Shown here: piece by piece, positions 9,259-17,814 of the stretch
Layout of the letters: each line of letters starts with the position of its first letter
Numbering within the stretch: the first letter of the stretch is position 1
Virus record (IMG/VR): IMGVR_UViG_3300035703_000116
Location: 1 to 56,500 of that record
Reading direction: 5' to 3' (one strand)
DNA: 56,500 nt
Source: a virus
Program-made: the position numbers and the translations under genes
Notes under the pieces: model-generated
Told to the model about the DNA's origin: nothing
What the model saw: only the letters and a program-made list of their open reading frames with translations
The model's database searches: none

Positions 9259-9636
9259 TCAACTCAGCCTCCCAACAACTGAGTGCATAATAGCGCTATC
9301 GCCTCGATACGAAAACATCCCAATAATTTTCGCAGTTCTTGTTGCACCATTCTGTAAATATCGAATCGAGTCAGTCGTTTGCGGAAAATACCCAGATAGC
9401 GAACTAGCTGCAATCAAAATCTTCACGTCAGTCTGCTGATAAAGCCCCTGCATCTCTTCGGGCTTTAATTCGGAAATGACAATCTTGATTGGGATTTCAA
9501 CGACTGTATTTGAAACCGCCCCAGTTTCAGGTGTGTAAACAGCTTGCCCAGAACTCTTTAGATACGTTGCATTGACCCCAAACTGATCAATCAGCGGGGC
9601 GGGAATTGAAGAAAAAATGTCATCAACAAGTGACAT
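9259..9636 (-). CDS. Head closure (stopper) protein
   Basis: 125 residues. Beta-rich core with VEIPIKIVISELKPEEM, QTDVKILIAASSLSGYFPQTTDSIRY and a late AKIIGMFSYRGDSA segment, matching the small beta-barrel stopper family that closes the connector. Lies between the head-tail adaptor and the gp10-like gene, one base from its downstream neighbour. Confidence 0.65.
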   Translation of the reverse strand: MSLVDDIFSSIPAPLIDQFGVNATYLKSSGQAVYTPETGAVSNTVVEIPIKIVISELKPEEMQGLYQQTDVKILIAASSLSGYFPQTTDSIRYLQNGATRTAKIIGMFSYRGDSAIMHSVVGRLS

Positions 9637-9642
9637 GACTCA

Positions 9643-10302
9643 TCACAGCGGATTGCTGTACCAACCACCAGTGGCAGGAAAAACCTGCCCACCGGCGAAA
9701 CGAATACGATTTGGACGGAATGCGCCAGCGCCGTAATAAGGATCAATGCGAGCAGTGCTTGTACGACTCACGTATGGCTGATGAAAGCTTGGGTCAATCA
9801 TGTAGCGATACAAAATATCCATTGCAAACGGCGGAATGTAATCAACGCCCGTTTGCGGGGTATCGCCCTGCTTGAACTTAACGCGCAGCGCCCCATCACC
9901 AAGCTCAACTTCTTCGTATTGATTTGTGCTACGAAGGGTTGCACCACCATCATTCACTGCAACCGCCGTATATCCACCTCCACTTCCAAGAAACGCCGCC
10001 ATATAAGCAACGGCAATTTCAAAGTCAATCGGCAGCTCATCAGTTGCAAGCTGACGCCCATCAACTTTGATCAAACGCGGCCAGCTCAAAGATTGCGAAG
10101 CATCAGCGACGTATCCCTTCCACTTCAAGGGGTTGATCGTCATCGTTGCAGCAACAAGCGTCTGCTCTTTTTGCGTGTCACCCAACGACAGCCAAGCTGT
10201 AATGCCAGCGCTCACGGGAAGCTCACCGAGAAGCGTGGTGGCCCTCGCAACGCTGATGAAGGAGTTGGCGTTAGCAGCTCCCAGGGTCGATACGAAGGCC
10301 AT
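9643..10302 (-). CDS. Head-tail adaptor (DnaT-like connector family)
   Basis: 219 residues. The N-terminus has ANSFISVARATTLLGELP, then EQTLVAATMTINPLKWKGY and SLSWPRLIKVDGRQ. This is the usual pattern of phage adaptors often labelled DnaT-like (NSYVS..A, ALI.AT..LD...W.G, L.WPR). They bind the portal and start the neck. The C-terminal part carries RIDPYYGAGAFRPNRIRF. It follows the capsid gene and a 57-residue small gene. Confidence 0.7.
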   Translation of the reverse strand: MAFVSTLGAANANSFISVARATTLLGELPVSAGITAWLSLGDTQKEQTLVAATMTINPLKWKGYVADASQSLSWPRLIKVDGRQLATDELPIDFEIAVAYMAAFLGSGGGYTAVAVNDGGATLRSTNQYEEVELGDGALRVKFKQGDTPQTGVDYIPPFAMDILYRYMIDPSFHQPYVSRTSTARIDPYYGAGAFRPNRIRFAGGQVFPATGGWYSNPL

Positions 10303-10321
10303 CGTGACGCCTCTCTAGGGC

Positions 10322-10495
10322 TCAGCCCTTGACAGTAGTGGTCTTGGTCTTGGCGCTGGCCACAGGGGCCTTGGGCGCGGGTGCAGGGCAAGCGACAGGG
10401 GCTTCTTCAGCAGGGGCCTCGGCGGGTGCCTCAACCTCAGCCTTCAACTTCGCCTCTTCTTGCTCGCGTGCAAGACGAAAAGTAGTAATCGACAT
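10322..10495 (-). CDS. Small Ala/Pro/Lys-rich protein between capsid and adaptor genes
   Basis: 57 residues from the ATG at 10495. A charged start (REQEEAKLKAEVEAP) is followed by a low-complexity Ala/Pro stretch and a Lys/Thr tail. GC-rich like the capsid gene. Function unknown; a flexible accessory of the capsid or neck is possible from position only. Confidence 0.6.
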   Translation of the reverse strand: MSITTFRLAREQEEAKLKAEVEAPAEAPAEEAPVACPAPAPKAPVASAKTKTTTVKG

Positions 10496-10513
10496 GACAG
10501 TTACTTGATAGCG

Positions 10514-10536
10514 AAAAGCCCCTCCGAAGAGGGGCT
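10514..10536 (-). terminator. Intrinsic terminator after capsid gene
   Basis: Minus strand: AGCCCCT pairs with AGGGGCT around TTCGG-type loop, followed by TTTTCGC. It lies 14 bases after the capsid stop codon. Confidence 0.8.
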
Positions 10537-10549
10537 GTGACTACAGCGA

Positions 10550-11533
10550 TCAGATGTAGCAGCGAAGCTGCGTGATCCGAATGTTGCGATTGTCGGTGAA
10601 CACCTTGCTCCAGTTGGCACCAGTAGCAAGCTCGTTGTTGGTAGGCGAATTACCAGCAGCGTTACCAACCCAACTGATACCGTTCGGATGCACCAGATAG
10701 TGAGTCCGGTTGATCAGATAGTCGATGCCCTTCAGGGAATCGCGGTCGGTCTCGAGAGGAGTCTTGGCAGGAGCAGTTGCAAAAGCAAATGCACCAGGGC
10801 CGAAGAAGTAGGTGTGTAGCACGTCAGCACCACCGGTGCCAGCGCCAGCATCAACAGGCAGGGTGTCGTCAACGAACACCGGGCGACCCAGATAGGTGCC
10901 CAGCTCAAGGCGTTGAGCAGACAGGCGAGTGTCGAGCTGAGAGGTGCTGGAAGCAGGAACAATCAGATCCAGCTTCATCAGTGCGTAGTAGATGCGGGAG
11001 TGCATCAGAACGCCAGTCAGCTCTTGACCTGCATCACCCAGCTTGGCGATGGCGTCAACCATCACGCTCTGAGAGAGCTGAGTGCTGGTACCGCCAGCAG
11101 CGTGAGAAGAGGTCAGAGGGCCACCGGTGGCAAACAGACCCTTGATCACGTTGATCAGTGAGGTCTGCATGTCGCGCACCCAGTACTGACCGGTGCGACG
11201 AGCAATGGCCTGCATGGGGTCAGAACCAGCCAGTTCACCGGCCAGGTCAGAAGCCTTCCAAGCCTTACCACGCATGTTGCGCACGCCGGTCTGCACGTCA
11301 CCAGCCAGAGTGGCGGCGGTCAAACCAGTGGTGTCATCGAGGATCTCGGAGTCACCCGACAGATCACCGAAGAAAGGAAGGTCGATGGTCTTACCACCTT
11401 TGGCGAACTCAGCCTGGATGGCAGAGTTCGTGACCATCAGGCCGGAAGTGACCAGAGCATTGCGGTTTTGCAGCTCTTCCTGCTGGTATTCCAGGAAAAG
11501 CTGAGGAATAAAAGGAATGCCAGCGAGAAGCAT
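10550..11533 (-). CDS. Major capsid protein (HK97 fold)
   Basis: 327 residues. Starts MLLAGIPFIPQLFLEY, then an extended arm, GKTIDLPFFGDLSG, VRNMRGKAWKASDLAGELAGSDPM, a spine helix with YWVRDMQTSLINVIKGLF, and VLMHSRIYYALMKLDLI as in the A-domain. The C-terminus has YLGRPVFVDDTLPV. GC-rich, host-like codons and a terminator after the gene fit abundant expression. A GAGG lies 8 nt before the ATG, and a roughly 145-base leader separates it from the upstream small gene. Confidence 0.92.
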   Translation of the reverse strand: MLLAGIPFIPQLFLEYQQEELQNRNALVTSGLMVTNSAIQAEFAKGGKTIDLPFFGDLSGDSEILDDTTGLTAATLAGDVQTGVRNMRGKAWKASDLAGELAGSDPMQAIARRTGQYWVRDMQTSLINVIKGLFATGGPLTSSHAAGGTSTQLSQSVMVDAIAKLGDAGQELTGVLMHSRIYYALMKLDLIVPASSTSQLDTRLSAQRLELGTYLGRPVFVDDTLPVDAGAGTGGADVLHTYFFGPGAFAFATAPAKTPLETDRDSLKGIDYLINRTHYLVHPNGISWVGNAAGNSPTNNELATGANWSKVFTDNRNIRITQLRCYI

Positions 11534-11678
11534 TGTCTTTGCCTCAAAGAAGAGAAGAAAACAAACGAGCTGCCTACAGCACTGCTGTCAGGCGGATTGA
11601 AAAAGCTTGTGTCGGTACAACCGCACTGCGCGAGCGCTTGGCTCGACTTCACGAGGCACGGCCTCTAACACTGAAATA

Positions 11679-11864
11679 CTAGCGCTTCTTCTTAGCGGCA
11701 GGCTTGCGCTTCTTCTTGGGAGGCATACCGCTTTCACTTGCGGCAATCGCCATCGCCTGAGCGCGACTTGTTACTTTCGCCCCAGACGACGACTTGAGCT
11801 TGCCACTGTAAAATTCACGCATCACTTTGCCAAACTTTGCTTGCTGCTTGCTTGGTTTTTTCAT
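11679..11864 (-). CDS. Small basic protein, DUF6496-like
   Basis: 61 residues, strongly basic. The body KFGKVMREFYSGKLKSSSG followed by SRAQAMAIAASESG resembles a family of short phage proteins with KxGKVMxEFxxGxL...QAIAIAxSE. It ends in a Lys/Arg tail. Located just upstream of the capsid gene; possibly DNA-binding or packaged, which is inference. Confidence 0.65.
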   Translation of the reverse strand: MKKPSKQQAKFGKVMREFYSGKLKSSSGAKVTSRAQAMAIAASESGMPPKKKRKPAAKKKR

Positions 11865-11883
11865 GATCAGAATGCGAGATAAT

Positions 11884-11907
11884 AAAAAAGCCCCACCGAA
11901 GTGAGGC
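11884..11907 (-). terminator. Intrinsic terminator after decoration-like gene
   Basis: Minus strand: GCCTCAC pairs with GTGGGGC (one U-G wobble) around TTCG, followed by TTTTTTATT. Confidence 0.75.
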
Positions 11908-11927
11908 GTCGAAAAACAAAAACGAAC

Positions 11928-12224
11928 TCAGGGAGTTTCATCCAGAGTCCAACCCTTGCCAGTGGCAACTGCTTTCTGACCAGAGGTCAGAGCACCAGTG
12001 CCAGTGCAACCGCTGATGTCCAGGGTCTGAGTACCGGTCACGGTGGGCAGACCGGCAAACAAAGCAACAAGCTGGGCGGTGGTGTAGGTGGTCGGCAGCA
12101 CCAGGATGGAACCAGTACGAAGACCGGTGCCAGCGGCATAGCAAATGCGAATGCCGGAGATCATTTCTTCGATCTCAGTGGTGATCTGGCGACCAATGAT
12201 GTTTTGATCAGTCTTGAAGGGCAT
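11928..12224 (-). CDS. Possible capsid decoration protein (LRR-like motif)
   Basis: 98 residues. The C-terminal part AQLVALFAGLPTVTGTQTLD, ISGCTGTGALTSGQ, then AVATGKGWTL resembles a leucine-rich-repeat-like motif (LDISGCTGA...DIAIAxAKGWTV) seen in phage surface proteins. GC-rich, between scaffold and capsid genes and followed by a terminator, so probably abundant. Decoration role is inferred from position. Confidence 0.5.
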   Translation of the reverse strand: MPFKTDQNIIGRQITTEIEEMISGIRICYAAGTGLRTGSILVLPTTYTTAQLVALFAGLPTVTGTQTLDISGCTGTGALTSGQKAVATGKGWTLDETP

Positions 12225-12301
12225 GGCGAGTGAGATGAGCGCTCTGACACATGCTAAGAACCCCTGCCCCGTCTAGCCTTTTCTTGCATAGCAGGCGAAC
12301 T

Positions 12302-12493
12302 GTGTCAGAAAGACGCACATGGAACTCGCCCGTGCGCGAGTCCTGGAATCCCATCATTCATCATCTACTAAAAGCCGTAGACACGCACAATCGACTTTAT
12401 TTTGAAACCTGCGACGAATGGCATCTTCAAAAAGCTAGAGAGATGCGTGCTTATGTTGTTGAACTTAAGGATTGGATTAAAAATCAGGAGTGA
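12302..12493 (+). CDS. Small plus-strand protein in late region, unknown
   Basis: 63 residues from a GTG at 12302 (AGG 8 nt upstream); the frame is open back to 12251. The helical, charged body (HHLLKAVDTHNRLYFETCDE, then WHLQKAREMRAYVVELKDWI) looks coding and resembles small cyanobacterial/cyanophage proteins I have seen, without known function. It runs against the surrounding late operon and converges on the next gene, like an inserted extra gene. Confidence 0.5.
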   Translation: MSERRTWNSPVRESWNPIIHHLLKAVDTHNRLYFETCDEWHLQKAREMRAYVVELKDWIKNQE

Positions 12494-12502
12494 ATTGCTT
12501 AT

Positions 12503-12778
12503 TTACCATTTTTCGCGGTGACTCCAATAGCGCGGCGAGAATTTGTCGGGGCTTGGATCCTGCGCATTGTGACGTGCATAATATGCACGACGACGAGCTT
12601 TTTCCGCTTCTGTTTTCGGCGCAGATCCAGCCCCCTTCACTCCTTGCTGCCCAAAACGCACAAGTTTAATCCTGTCACCCTTTTTCACTAAAACAGCATG
12701 TGACTTAGTGGGATGGTTAGGTGTTCTTTTCGGCTTATTGTAATCTTCAAAAGTTTCTCCGCGATACGTGATTGACAT
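12503..12778 (-). CDS. Conserved phage protein with C-terminal YARH...YWS motif
   Basis: 91 residues. A beta segment (HAVLVKKGDRIKLVRFGQQG) is followed by EAEKARRRAYYARHNAQD and DKFSPRYWSHREKW. The VRFG ... R..YxARH ... DK.SP.YWS..xxW pattern recurs in phage proteins near capsid genes. Function unknown. Lies between the scaffold and decoration-like genes. Confidence 0.65.
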   Translation of the reverse strand: MSITYRGETFEDYNKPKRTPNHPTKSHAVLVKKGDRIKLVRFGQQGVKGAGSAPKTEAEKARRRAYYARHNAQDPSPDKFSPRYWSHREKW

Positions 12779-12810
12779 TTTACAAAAGCAGCTATTCGTA
12801 CTGTAGCAAT

Positions 12811-12833
12811 AAAAAAGACCCCCGAAGGGGTCT
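12811..12833 (-). terminator. Intrinsic terminator after scaffold gene
   Basis: Minus strand: AGACCCC pairs with GGGGTCT around TTCG, followed by TTTTTTATT. Confidence 0.85.
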
Positions 12834-12854
12834 CACCCGTCAACCATCTGCAGG

Positions 12855-13697
12855 TTACATGCTCTGAAGAGCGCGTCCCAGCACGGGGTCGAGCTTACCA
12901 GCGATGCGAGCCTCTGAGATCAAGCGCTTTGCCTTGTCGGGATCTTTTTGCAGAATCTCTGCAGCTTTAGTAGCATTCAAAGAATCCTTGCTGAAGGGAT
13001 TGTTTGAATAAGAAGGCGTAGCAGAGCGATTTGTCGTCATGCCAGACCCAGTTGCGCCACTTCCTGCAAAGTAGACGGCGTACTCTTCGTCTTCACGAAG
13101 ACGAGAAACGGCGTCACGAAGAGATACGGGATCGTCCTCCGATCCATACACAACAGTGCTTTCATCGTCAAGAAGACGGAATTTTTCCTTAAGCAACTTA
13201 TAAAGATGCGATGGGCGACGACATTCAACTTTTGAAAGTTCGTCGGTCACAAAACGCTCAAGTTTGTTCTCACGGCGCTTTTCACGCTCCTGATTGCGCT
13301 CCTGCTCAAGCGACTCATTCACCTTGCGCAGATCGGCAAGCTCCTTGCGAAGCGACGTGAACTGAGCCTTTAGGGCCTCATTCATCGCATCGGAAGGCGT
13401 TTGCTCCGACCCCGCACCAGAGGACTGTTGCTGCGTCTCAGAAACGTTGCTATCGGGCTTTTTGCCAAGTGATGCGATGCGATCAGCAATAGCTTCCTCA
13501 TCGAGATCATCAGTCAGCTCGATGCCAGCGACTTTCAAAAAGCTGTCAATCGTCTTCTTTTTCTTAAGATCCTTAAGCAGCCCTTCTTTCGTCGCCTTTA
13601 GCCTAGTGCTTTCGTTTTCCAGCTCGCCTGCCTTCTTTTGAAGGGCCTGGATCACTGCAAGAGCGTCTTCAAGAGTTTCTGGGGTGTGCTCAGTCAC
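12855..13697 (-). CDS. Capsid scaffolding protein
   Basis: 280 residues, highly charged, with coiled coils at about 10-50 and 110-155 (RKELADLRKVNESLEQERN). The middle has a low-complexity Ser/Gln linker, and the C-terminus KAAEILQKDPDKAKRLISEA is helical, as in scaffolds whose C-terminus binds the capsid protein. Position between portal and capsid genes and the terminator after it support the call. No protease gene is visible nearby. Confidence 0.8.
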   Translation of the reverse strand: MTEHTPETLEDALAVIQALQKKAGELENESTRLKATKEGLLKDLKKKKTIDSFLKVAGIELTDDLDEEAIADRIASLGKKPDSNVSETQQQSSGAGSEQTPSDAMNEALKAQFTSLRKELADLRKVNESLEQERNQEREKRRENKLERFVTDELSKVECRRPSHLYKLLKEKFRLLDDESTVVYGSEDDPVSLRDAVSRLREDEEYAVYFAGSGATGSGMTTNRSATPSYSNNPFSKDSLNATKAAEILQKDPDKAKRLISEARIAGKLDPVLGRALQSM

Positions 13698-13718
13698 GCA
13701 AAATCGTCAGTTGACTCG

Positions 13719-15446
13719 TTAAATAGTAGCACTGTTCGCCTCGTTTACTTCAAGAGAGTACTCGGCGAGTTCAAGGTCACGCCCCTCGCTCAGCGAGGAA
13801 GTGTTATCCACGGGGATCTGCCCACGATTTACCATCTGGCGCCCACCAGCGCCAACACCAAGCTGTTGAGCGGTCTCGGTTCCGTCAAGATTCATGTCGC
13901 TTAGCAAATTCTTAACACTAAAATCTGGCAGCCCTTCAAACATTTCACCCGCTTCAAGCATACGCAGGAACATTTCAATCGTAATTGCGTTGCTGTCTTT
14001 GAACAAAGAGCTGAGCGCCATTACTTGTTGAGAGTGCAGCTTAACGGGGATGAAGTTTTTGCTAATCCTCACGCGCACTTCAGGGATAGAGCGATAGGCA
14101 GACGCATACAGCAGCGCACGATTCAGTGCATCTTCCAGCCCCTGCACGAGCACGGCGAGCTGAGAATCGCTCTGAGAGCGGTCCAGGAGCTTCGCAAAGC
14201 CTGACTCGGCCTGGGTTTTGCTGGTAGTCATGGCAACGGCGGCAAGGCGCTCCATGGCCGCTTCCACACGCCTCAGATTCTCGAGCGTGACCGATGCGCC
14301 CTCCATCGAAGCGCTCATCAAACTGAATTTCGCGTCAGGATTCTGCGAGAACAGAGCACGCCCAGCGCCCGCCTTGATCTCATCATCAGGACGCACACCA
14401 GTACCTGTAAGGATCGGCGAGGAAGTCAAGTGAATTGTCTCTGCAAGATCAGCAGACACACTCCAATGATGCAAGTTAAGACGTGCGATGTCAAAAAGAA
14501 GTGGGCGGGCGCGGAAAAATGCTTCTTTTTTACCCCCAAGCACAGGGACGAACGGGATGAACGGAATTGAAAGATATGTAGTTTCTTCAAGAATGTACTT
14601 ATCTACATTGCTTGTGCTGTTGCGCTTTGTGTAAAGACGACAGCGTACTCGCTGTCCTTCAATTGCAGGTTCAACTTCGTCAGAAAGCTGAGAAACATCG
14701 TTATTTGCAAGATTCACGATGTCATATACACGCACTGCAGGGATAACTTCTTCAAAGAATTCGTTCTCTTCGCTTTGACGACGTACTTCTGTCTTGATGC
14801 GCAAGTAAGTGGGAAACGCTCCAAAAATATTCTGCGCCCCGATCTGTGCGTTGAACACGTCATAACGACACTCAAGCACCTGATCCATGCGCATAAGCAC
14901 GAAATAGGGGCGTGGATTGATACGACGCTCCTCAGCAGCACTCAGACCTTCAGGGAGCTTGGGGTATTCGACCCAAATTGCAGAAACACCCCCATCAAGC
15001 GCTTCTGTAAATACTTCTTTTGTGAATGAAGCAAGCGAATGTCCTTCAAGATCAACATCTTCAAAGAAATTGCTCCACTCGGATGGTATAATTTCAGGAG
15101 CAGCAACTCCTTTGCGAAGCGCCGTCCCGCAAACTAAATCACGAAGATGACAGTAATAGTTTTGAAAACTGCTTTGTGCGCGTGTTTTGCGCACTTCATA
15201 GCTTTTTGGCTCTTCCAGATAGTCCTGGGGCAGATACTCGTCAGATGCTTCAGAGAGATAGAACTCAGGAAGCGTGCAAAAACGAATGGGGGCGAGGCGT
15301 GAAAACTGCTCCGCTTGCTCAATCGAATACGCATCTACGCCAGATACTTCTTCAAACGCCTCTTCGTATTCAGGAAAACGCCGCTCGAAGGGCTGCGCGA
15401 TCAAATTATCGGCTGTTGGGACCAGCGAGTTGGGGATGATCGTCAC
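13719..15446 (-). CDS. Portal protein
   Basis: 575 residues. The order of segments fits the portal family with long stem domain: YYCHLRDLVCGTALRKG, FTKEVFTEALDGGVSAIWVEYP (crown/wing), IPFIPFVPVLGGK, DIARLNLHHWSVSADL, then RRVEAAMERLAAVAMTTSKT before the C-terminal helices. Portals form the dodecameric DNA channel at one vertex. It follows the terminase gene directly. Confidence 0.88.
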   Translation of the reverse strand: MTIIPNSLVPTADNLIAQPFERRFPEYEEAFEEVSGVDAYSIEQAEQFSRLAPIRFCTLPEFYLSEASDEYLPQDYLEEPKSYEVRKTRAQSSFQNYYCHLRDLVCGTALRKGVAAPEIIPSEWSNFFEDVDLEGHSLASFTKEVFTEALDGGVSAIWVEYPKLPEGLSAAEERRINPRPYFVLMRMDQVLECRYDVFNAQIGAQNIFGAFPTYLRIKTEVRRQSEENEFFEEVIPAVRVYDIVNLANNDVSQLSDEVEPAIEGQRVRCRLYTKRNSTSNVDKYILEETTYLSIPFIPFVPVLGGKKEAFFRARPLLFDIARLNLHHWSVSADLAETIHLTSSPILTGTGVRPDDEIKAGAGRALFSQNPDAKFSLMSASMEGASVTLENLRRVEAAMERLAAVAMTTSKTQAESGFAKLLDRSQSDSQLAVLVQGLEDALNRALLYASAYRSIPEVRVRISKNFIPVKLHSQQVMALSSLFKDSNAITIEMFLRMLEAGEMFEGLPDFSVKNLLSDMNLDGTETAQQLGVGAGGRQMVNRGQIPVDNTSSLSEGRDLELAEYSLEVNEANSATI

Positions 15447-15487
15447 TGCTCTTCAGAGTCTTTTCATGCAGTGTAGCTCTTACAAGC

Positions 15488-16885
15488 TCAACGCCAACGC
15501 GGGCGAGAGAAGTGAGCTGTTGCGCGTGGCATTGTTTGCCAGACTAGATAACGTAAAGCATCACCGGCGTGGGAAAGATCATGCTTACCCCCTTTTTGTG
15601 GGCGATAATTTTCATCGTAACCCCAATTCTCAAGACTCTGGAGCGTCTCCGGACATGTTGTTGGGTTGACGAGAACACTGTTTGAGTGAATATACATATT
15701 GGCGTGTGAAATAGTTTCAGCAACTGGGGGGTTGCGTCGTTCGGCAACAACTTTGATGCCAGCGCCACGAAGAATGTCGTGATCACTTTCTGTTGCACTG
15801 GTGCTTGCGTGACTGCCACTGGCGTCTGGGTAGCAAGTCACCATTCCATTTGCAAGCTGCCTAGGGAATTTGCGCTTAACGTGCTCAATCAGATCAAATG
15901 TCGTGCGACATGTGTGCTCATCAAAAATGTGAACTGCTTGTCCCGTGGGCGATGGGCGAACAACGGCGTAACAGGACTGACTCTTGCCCACGTTGAAGTC
16001 GGCGCCAAAAACAATAAGCTCGTTCGGCTCTGGATAGAACACGCTCGTGCAATGTTTTTGTCGATCAAATTCATGAAAGACAGTTGCCTGCGCAAGATTG
16101 ACAAATTCACCGTTTAGATAAGCTTCAATCAAATTGGCGGGGTAAGTAGCTCTCAGGTTTTCAATGAAGCCCGGATCAAGATATGGGTTGTCTGCTGTTT
16201 TTGCTTTATACAGTGCTTTTTCGTCTGATGCTTCTCGCACAAACATGTTATAAAGAGCTTTGTGACCCTCGGGCGTAGATGCAAAGCCGAGCTGAGGGCA
16301 TTTCCCTACACGAACGCGCCCCTGGAGTTTTACAATTGCCGCCTCTGCTGTGTGCGTTGAAACTGTATCAATTTCGTCAACAACCATACTTGCGGCATTA
16401 ACCCCGATGATTCTGTTGTAATTTTCAAATGAGCGCAAAAGAATAGGGGTATCGCCCCTTGATAGTTTTAGCGTAAAGACGGGAAGTGGGCTCGTGCGAA
16501 ACTCATACGGAATCCCGTATCTATCAAGTACACTTTGCCATGCAGGAATTGCGACGTCGCGTAAAAGTGGGATTGTGGGCTCGAGAAATAAGTGAGTAAA
16601 GCCCGGACTGCGAAAACATAAAAGTATTGATTTCGTGACTGCTGCAAAGCTTTTCCCGCTACCAAATCCCCCACATAACGCCACCATGCGATGATCAAAA
16701 TCCGTGACAAAATCTTTTTGATGCGGAAGTAGATCAGCAATTATTTTGATCTCACAGGCGGAGTGATCGAATGTATTGTTTCCGCGTCGTGCTATTGCAC
16801 GTAGCTTTGACGTATCTTCAAACAGCCCAAGCGATTGCAACGCGGCTCGATCTGCATAACGACTGCTGCGTGCTTTAGCTGGCAT
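15488..16885 (-). CDS. Terminase large subunit
   Basis: 465 residues. ATPase: GGFGSGKS (Walker A, 72-79), MVVDEID (Walker B, 167-173) and a coupling motif ASTP (about 202-205). Nuclease: GADFNVGK with D296, PDAS with D354, and HAGDALRYLVW near the C-terminus, giving the three acidic positions of the RNase H-like domain. It cuts and pumps DNA through the portal. The start overlaps the stop of the small upstream gene (TAATG), implying coupled translation. Confidence 0.95.
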   Translation of the reverse strand: MPAKARSSRYADRAALQSLGLFEDTSKLRAIARRGNNTFDHSACEIKIIADLLPHQKDFVTDFDHRMVALCGGFGSGKSFAAVTKSILLCFRSPGFTHLFLEPTIPLLRDVAIPAWQSVLDRYGIPYEFRTSPLPVFTLKLSRGDTPILLRSFENYNRIIGVNAASMVVDEIDTVSTHTAEAAIVKLQGRVRVGKCPQLGFASTPEGHKALYNMFVREASDEKALYKAKTADNPYLDPGFIENLRATYPANLIEAYLNGEFVNLAQATVFHEFDRQKHCTSVFYPEPNELIVFGADFNVGKSQSCYAVVRPSPTGQAVHIFDEHTCRTTFDLIEHVKRKFPRQLANGMVTCYPDASGSHASTSATESDHDILRGAGIKVVAERRNPPVAETISHANMYIHSNSVLVNPTTCPETLQSLENWGYDENYRPQKGGKHDLSHAGDALRYLVWQTMPRATAHFSRPRWR

Positions 16886-17052
16886 TACTTCTTATTGCTT
16901 TTTCTCTTTTTAGCAGTTTTTGCGGCTTTGCGGAAGTCTGATGCACTAGGCGCCCCCTTCTCGCCCGGCTTTCTCATGCGCTCATCACTGCCCTCTTTAA
17001 TACGCTTGCGTTTGGCGTTGATGTTGGCGTAGAGCCCAGGGCGCTTTTTCAC
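16885..17052 (-). CDS. Small basic conserved phage protein upstream of TerL
   Basis: 55 residues from a GTG at 17052. It starts KKRPGLYANINAKRKRIKEG, then DERMRKPGEKGAPSASDF, and ends with a Lys-rich tail. The RPGLYANIxAKRxRI...MRKPGxKGAP motif is widespread in short phage proteins of unknown function. Its stop overlaps the terminase start. Confidence 0.8.
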   Translation of the reverse strand: MKKRPGLYANINAKRKRIKEGSDERMRKPGEKGAPSASDFRKAAKTAKKRKSNKK

Positions 17053-17076
17053 GGGGAGCAGGCGACTAAAAGGAGT

Positions 17077-17355
17077 CTATTCTGCGAAGAATAGTATGTC
17101 AGGGATTAAATCAGAGTTGCGTAGCTCAGAGAAGGAGCGAGTGGCAACATCATCAGGGATGAAATTGACAAACGATTGTTGATTTTCACAAACAATCACA
17201 ACATATTCAAATTTATTCAATTTTTGAGTCATGCGAAACAAAAAACGTGATTTTTCATTCAATTTACTAGCTATTGCAAAGCGTTTGAAGTCTTGAGGGC
17301 GCAAATAAATACGTAATAATTCAATGAAAGCTTGTCGATCTAACGTATTTTTCAT
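17077..17355 (-). CDS. Hypothetical protein
   Basis: 92 residues, not recognised. An N-terminal helix (DRQAFIELLRIYLRPQDFKR) is followed by a short beta segment EYVVIVCENQQSFVNFIP. Overlaps the stop of the preceding coiled-coil gene by 4 bases. Confidence 0.6.
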   Translation of the reverse strand: MKNTLDRQAFIELLRIYLRPQDFKRFAIASKLNEKSRFLFRMTQKLNKFEYVVIVCENQQSFVNFIPDDVATRSFSELRNSDLIPDILFFAE

Positions 17356-17552
17356 GTCATTTCACGTGTTGCACTGACAACATCATATTGCGACTTTCGT
17401 GATGCACTCGATAGCTCAACAAAGCGCTTAAATTGTTGTAAATCTTTAATATCAAGTAGCAGCATGTTGATCGCGTCTAGTTGTTCGTCTAATTTTTGCT
17501 GTAATTCTTGCACTTGTTGCTCTAATCGCTCGATGCGTTCCGTTTTTGACAT
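17352..17552 (-). CDS. Small coiled-coil protein
   Basis: 66 residues. Residues 4-45 are a continuous heptad-type coiled coil (TERIERLEQQVQELQQKLDE...). No other domain. It is the first gene after the promoter at 17574-17602, so it heads the terminase operon. Function unknown. Confidence 0.65.
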   Translation of the reverse strand: MSKTERIERLEQQVQELQQKLDEQLDAINMLLLDIKDLQQFKRFVELSSASRKSQYDVVSATREMT

Positions 17553-17573
17553 GACGTGCGTGATAACAAAGCG

Positions 17574-17602
17574 AATCTACTGTGTCGTGCGCGATCTGTC
17601 AA
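17574..17602 (-). promoter_or_regulatory. Sigma70-type promoter heading the packaging operon
   Basis: Minus strand: TTGACA, 17-base spacer, TAGATT. The predicted start near 17567 leaves a leader of about 15 bases before the ATG at 17552. The spacer differs from that of the early cassettes. Confidence 0.7.
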
Positions 17603-17814
17603 CTGTTAATACTTTGTAAATAGTGAGCTAGAATACGTTTTCAAAAAAATTTAGCAAGTGCTTTTTGTGAAAAGCTTAAGAAGGTGTTTTTTGTTTTGTA
17701 GTGTCTGCTGGAATAGGGAAAAAAAATTTGGGCTGGGGGGTAAAAGTAAGCCCCTCCTGGCGAGAGGCTACCCCCAGAGGGCCGGCGTCGTGGCCGACCC
17801 TACCGGCTGATCGG

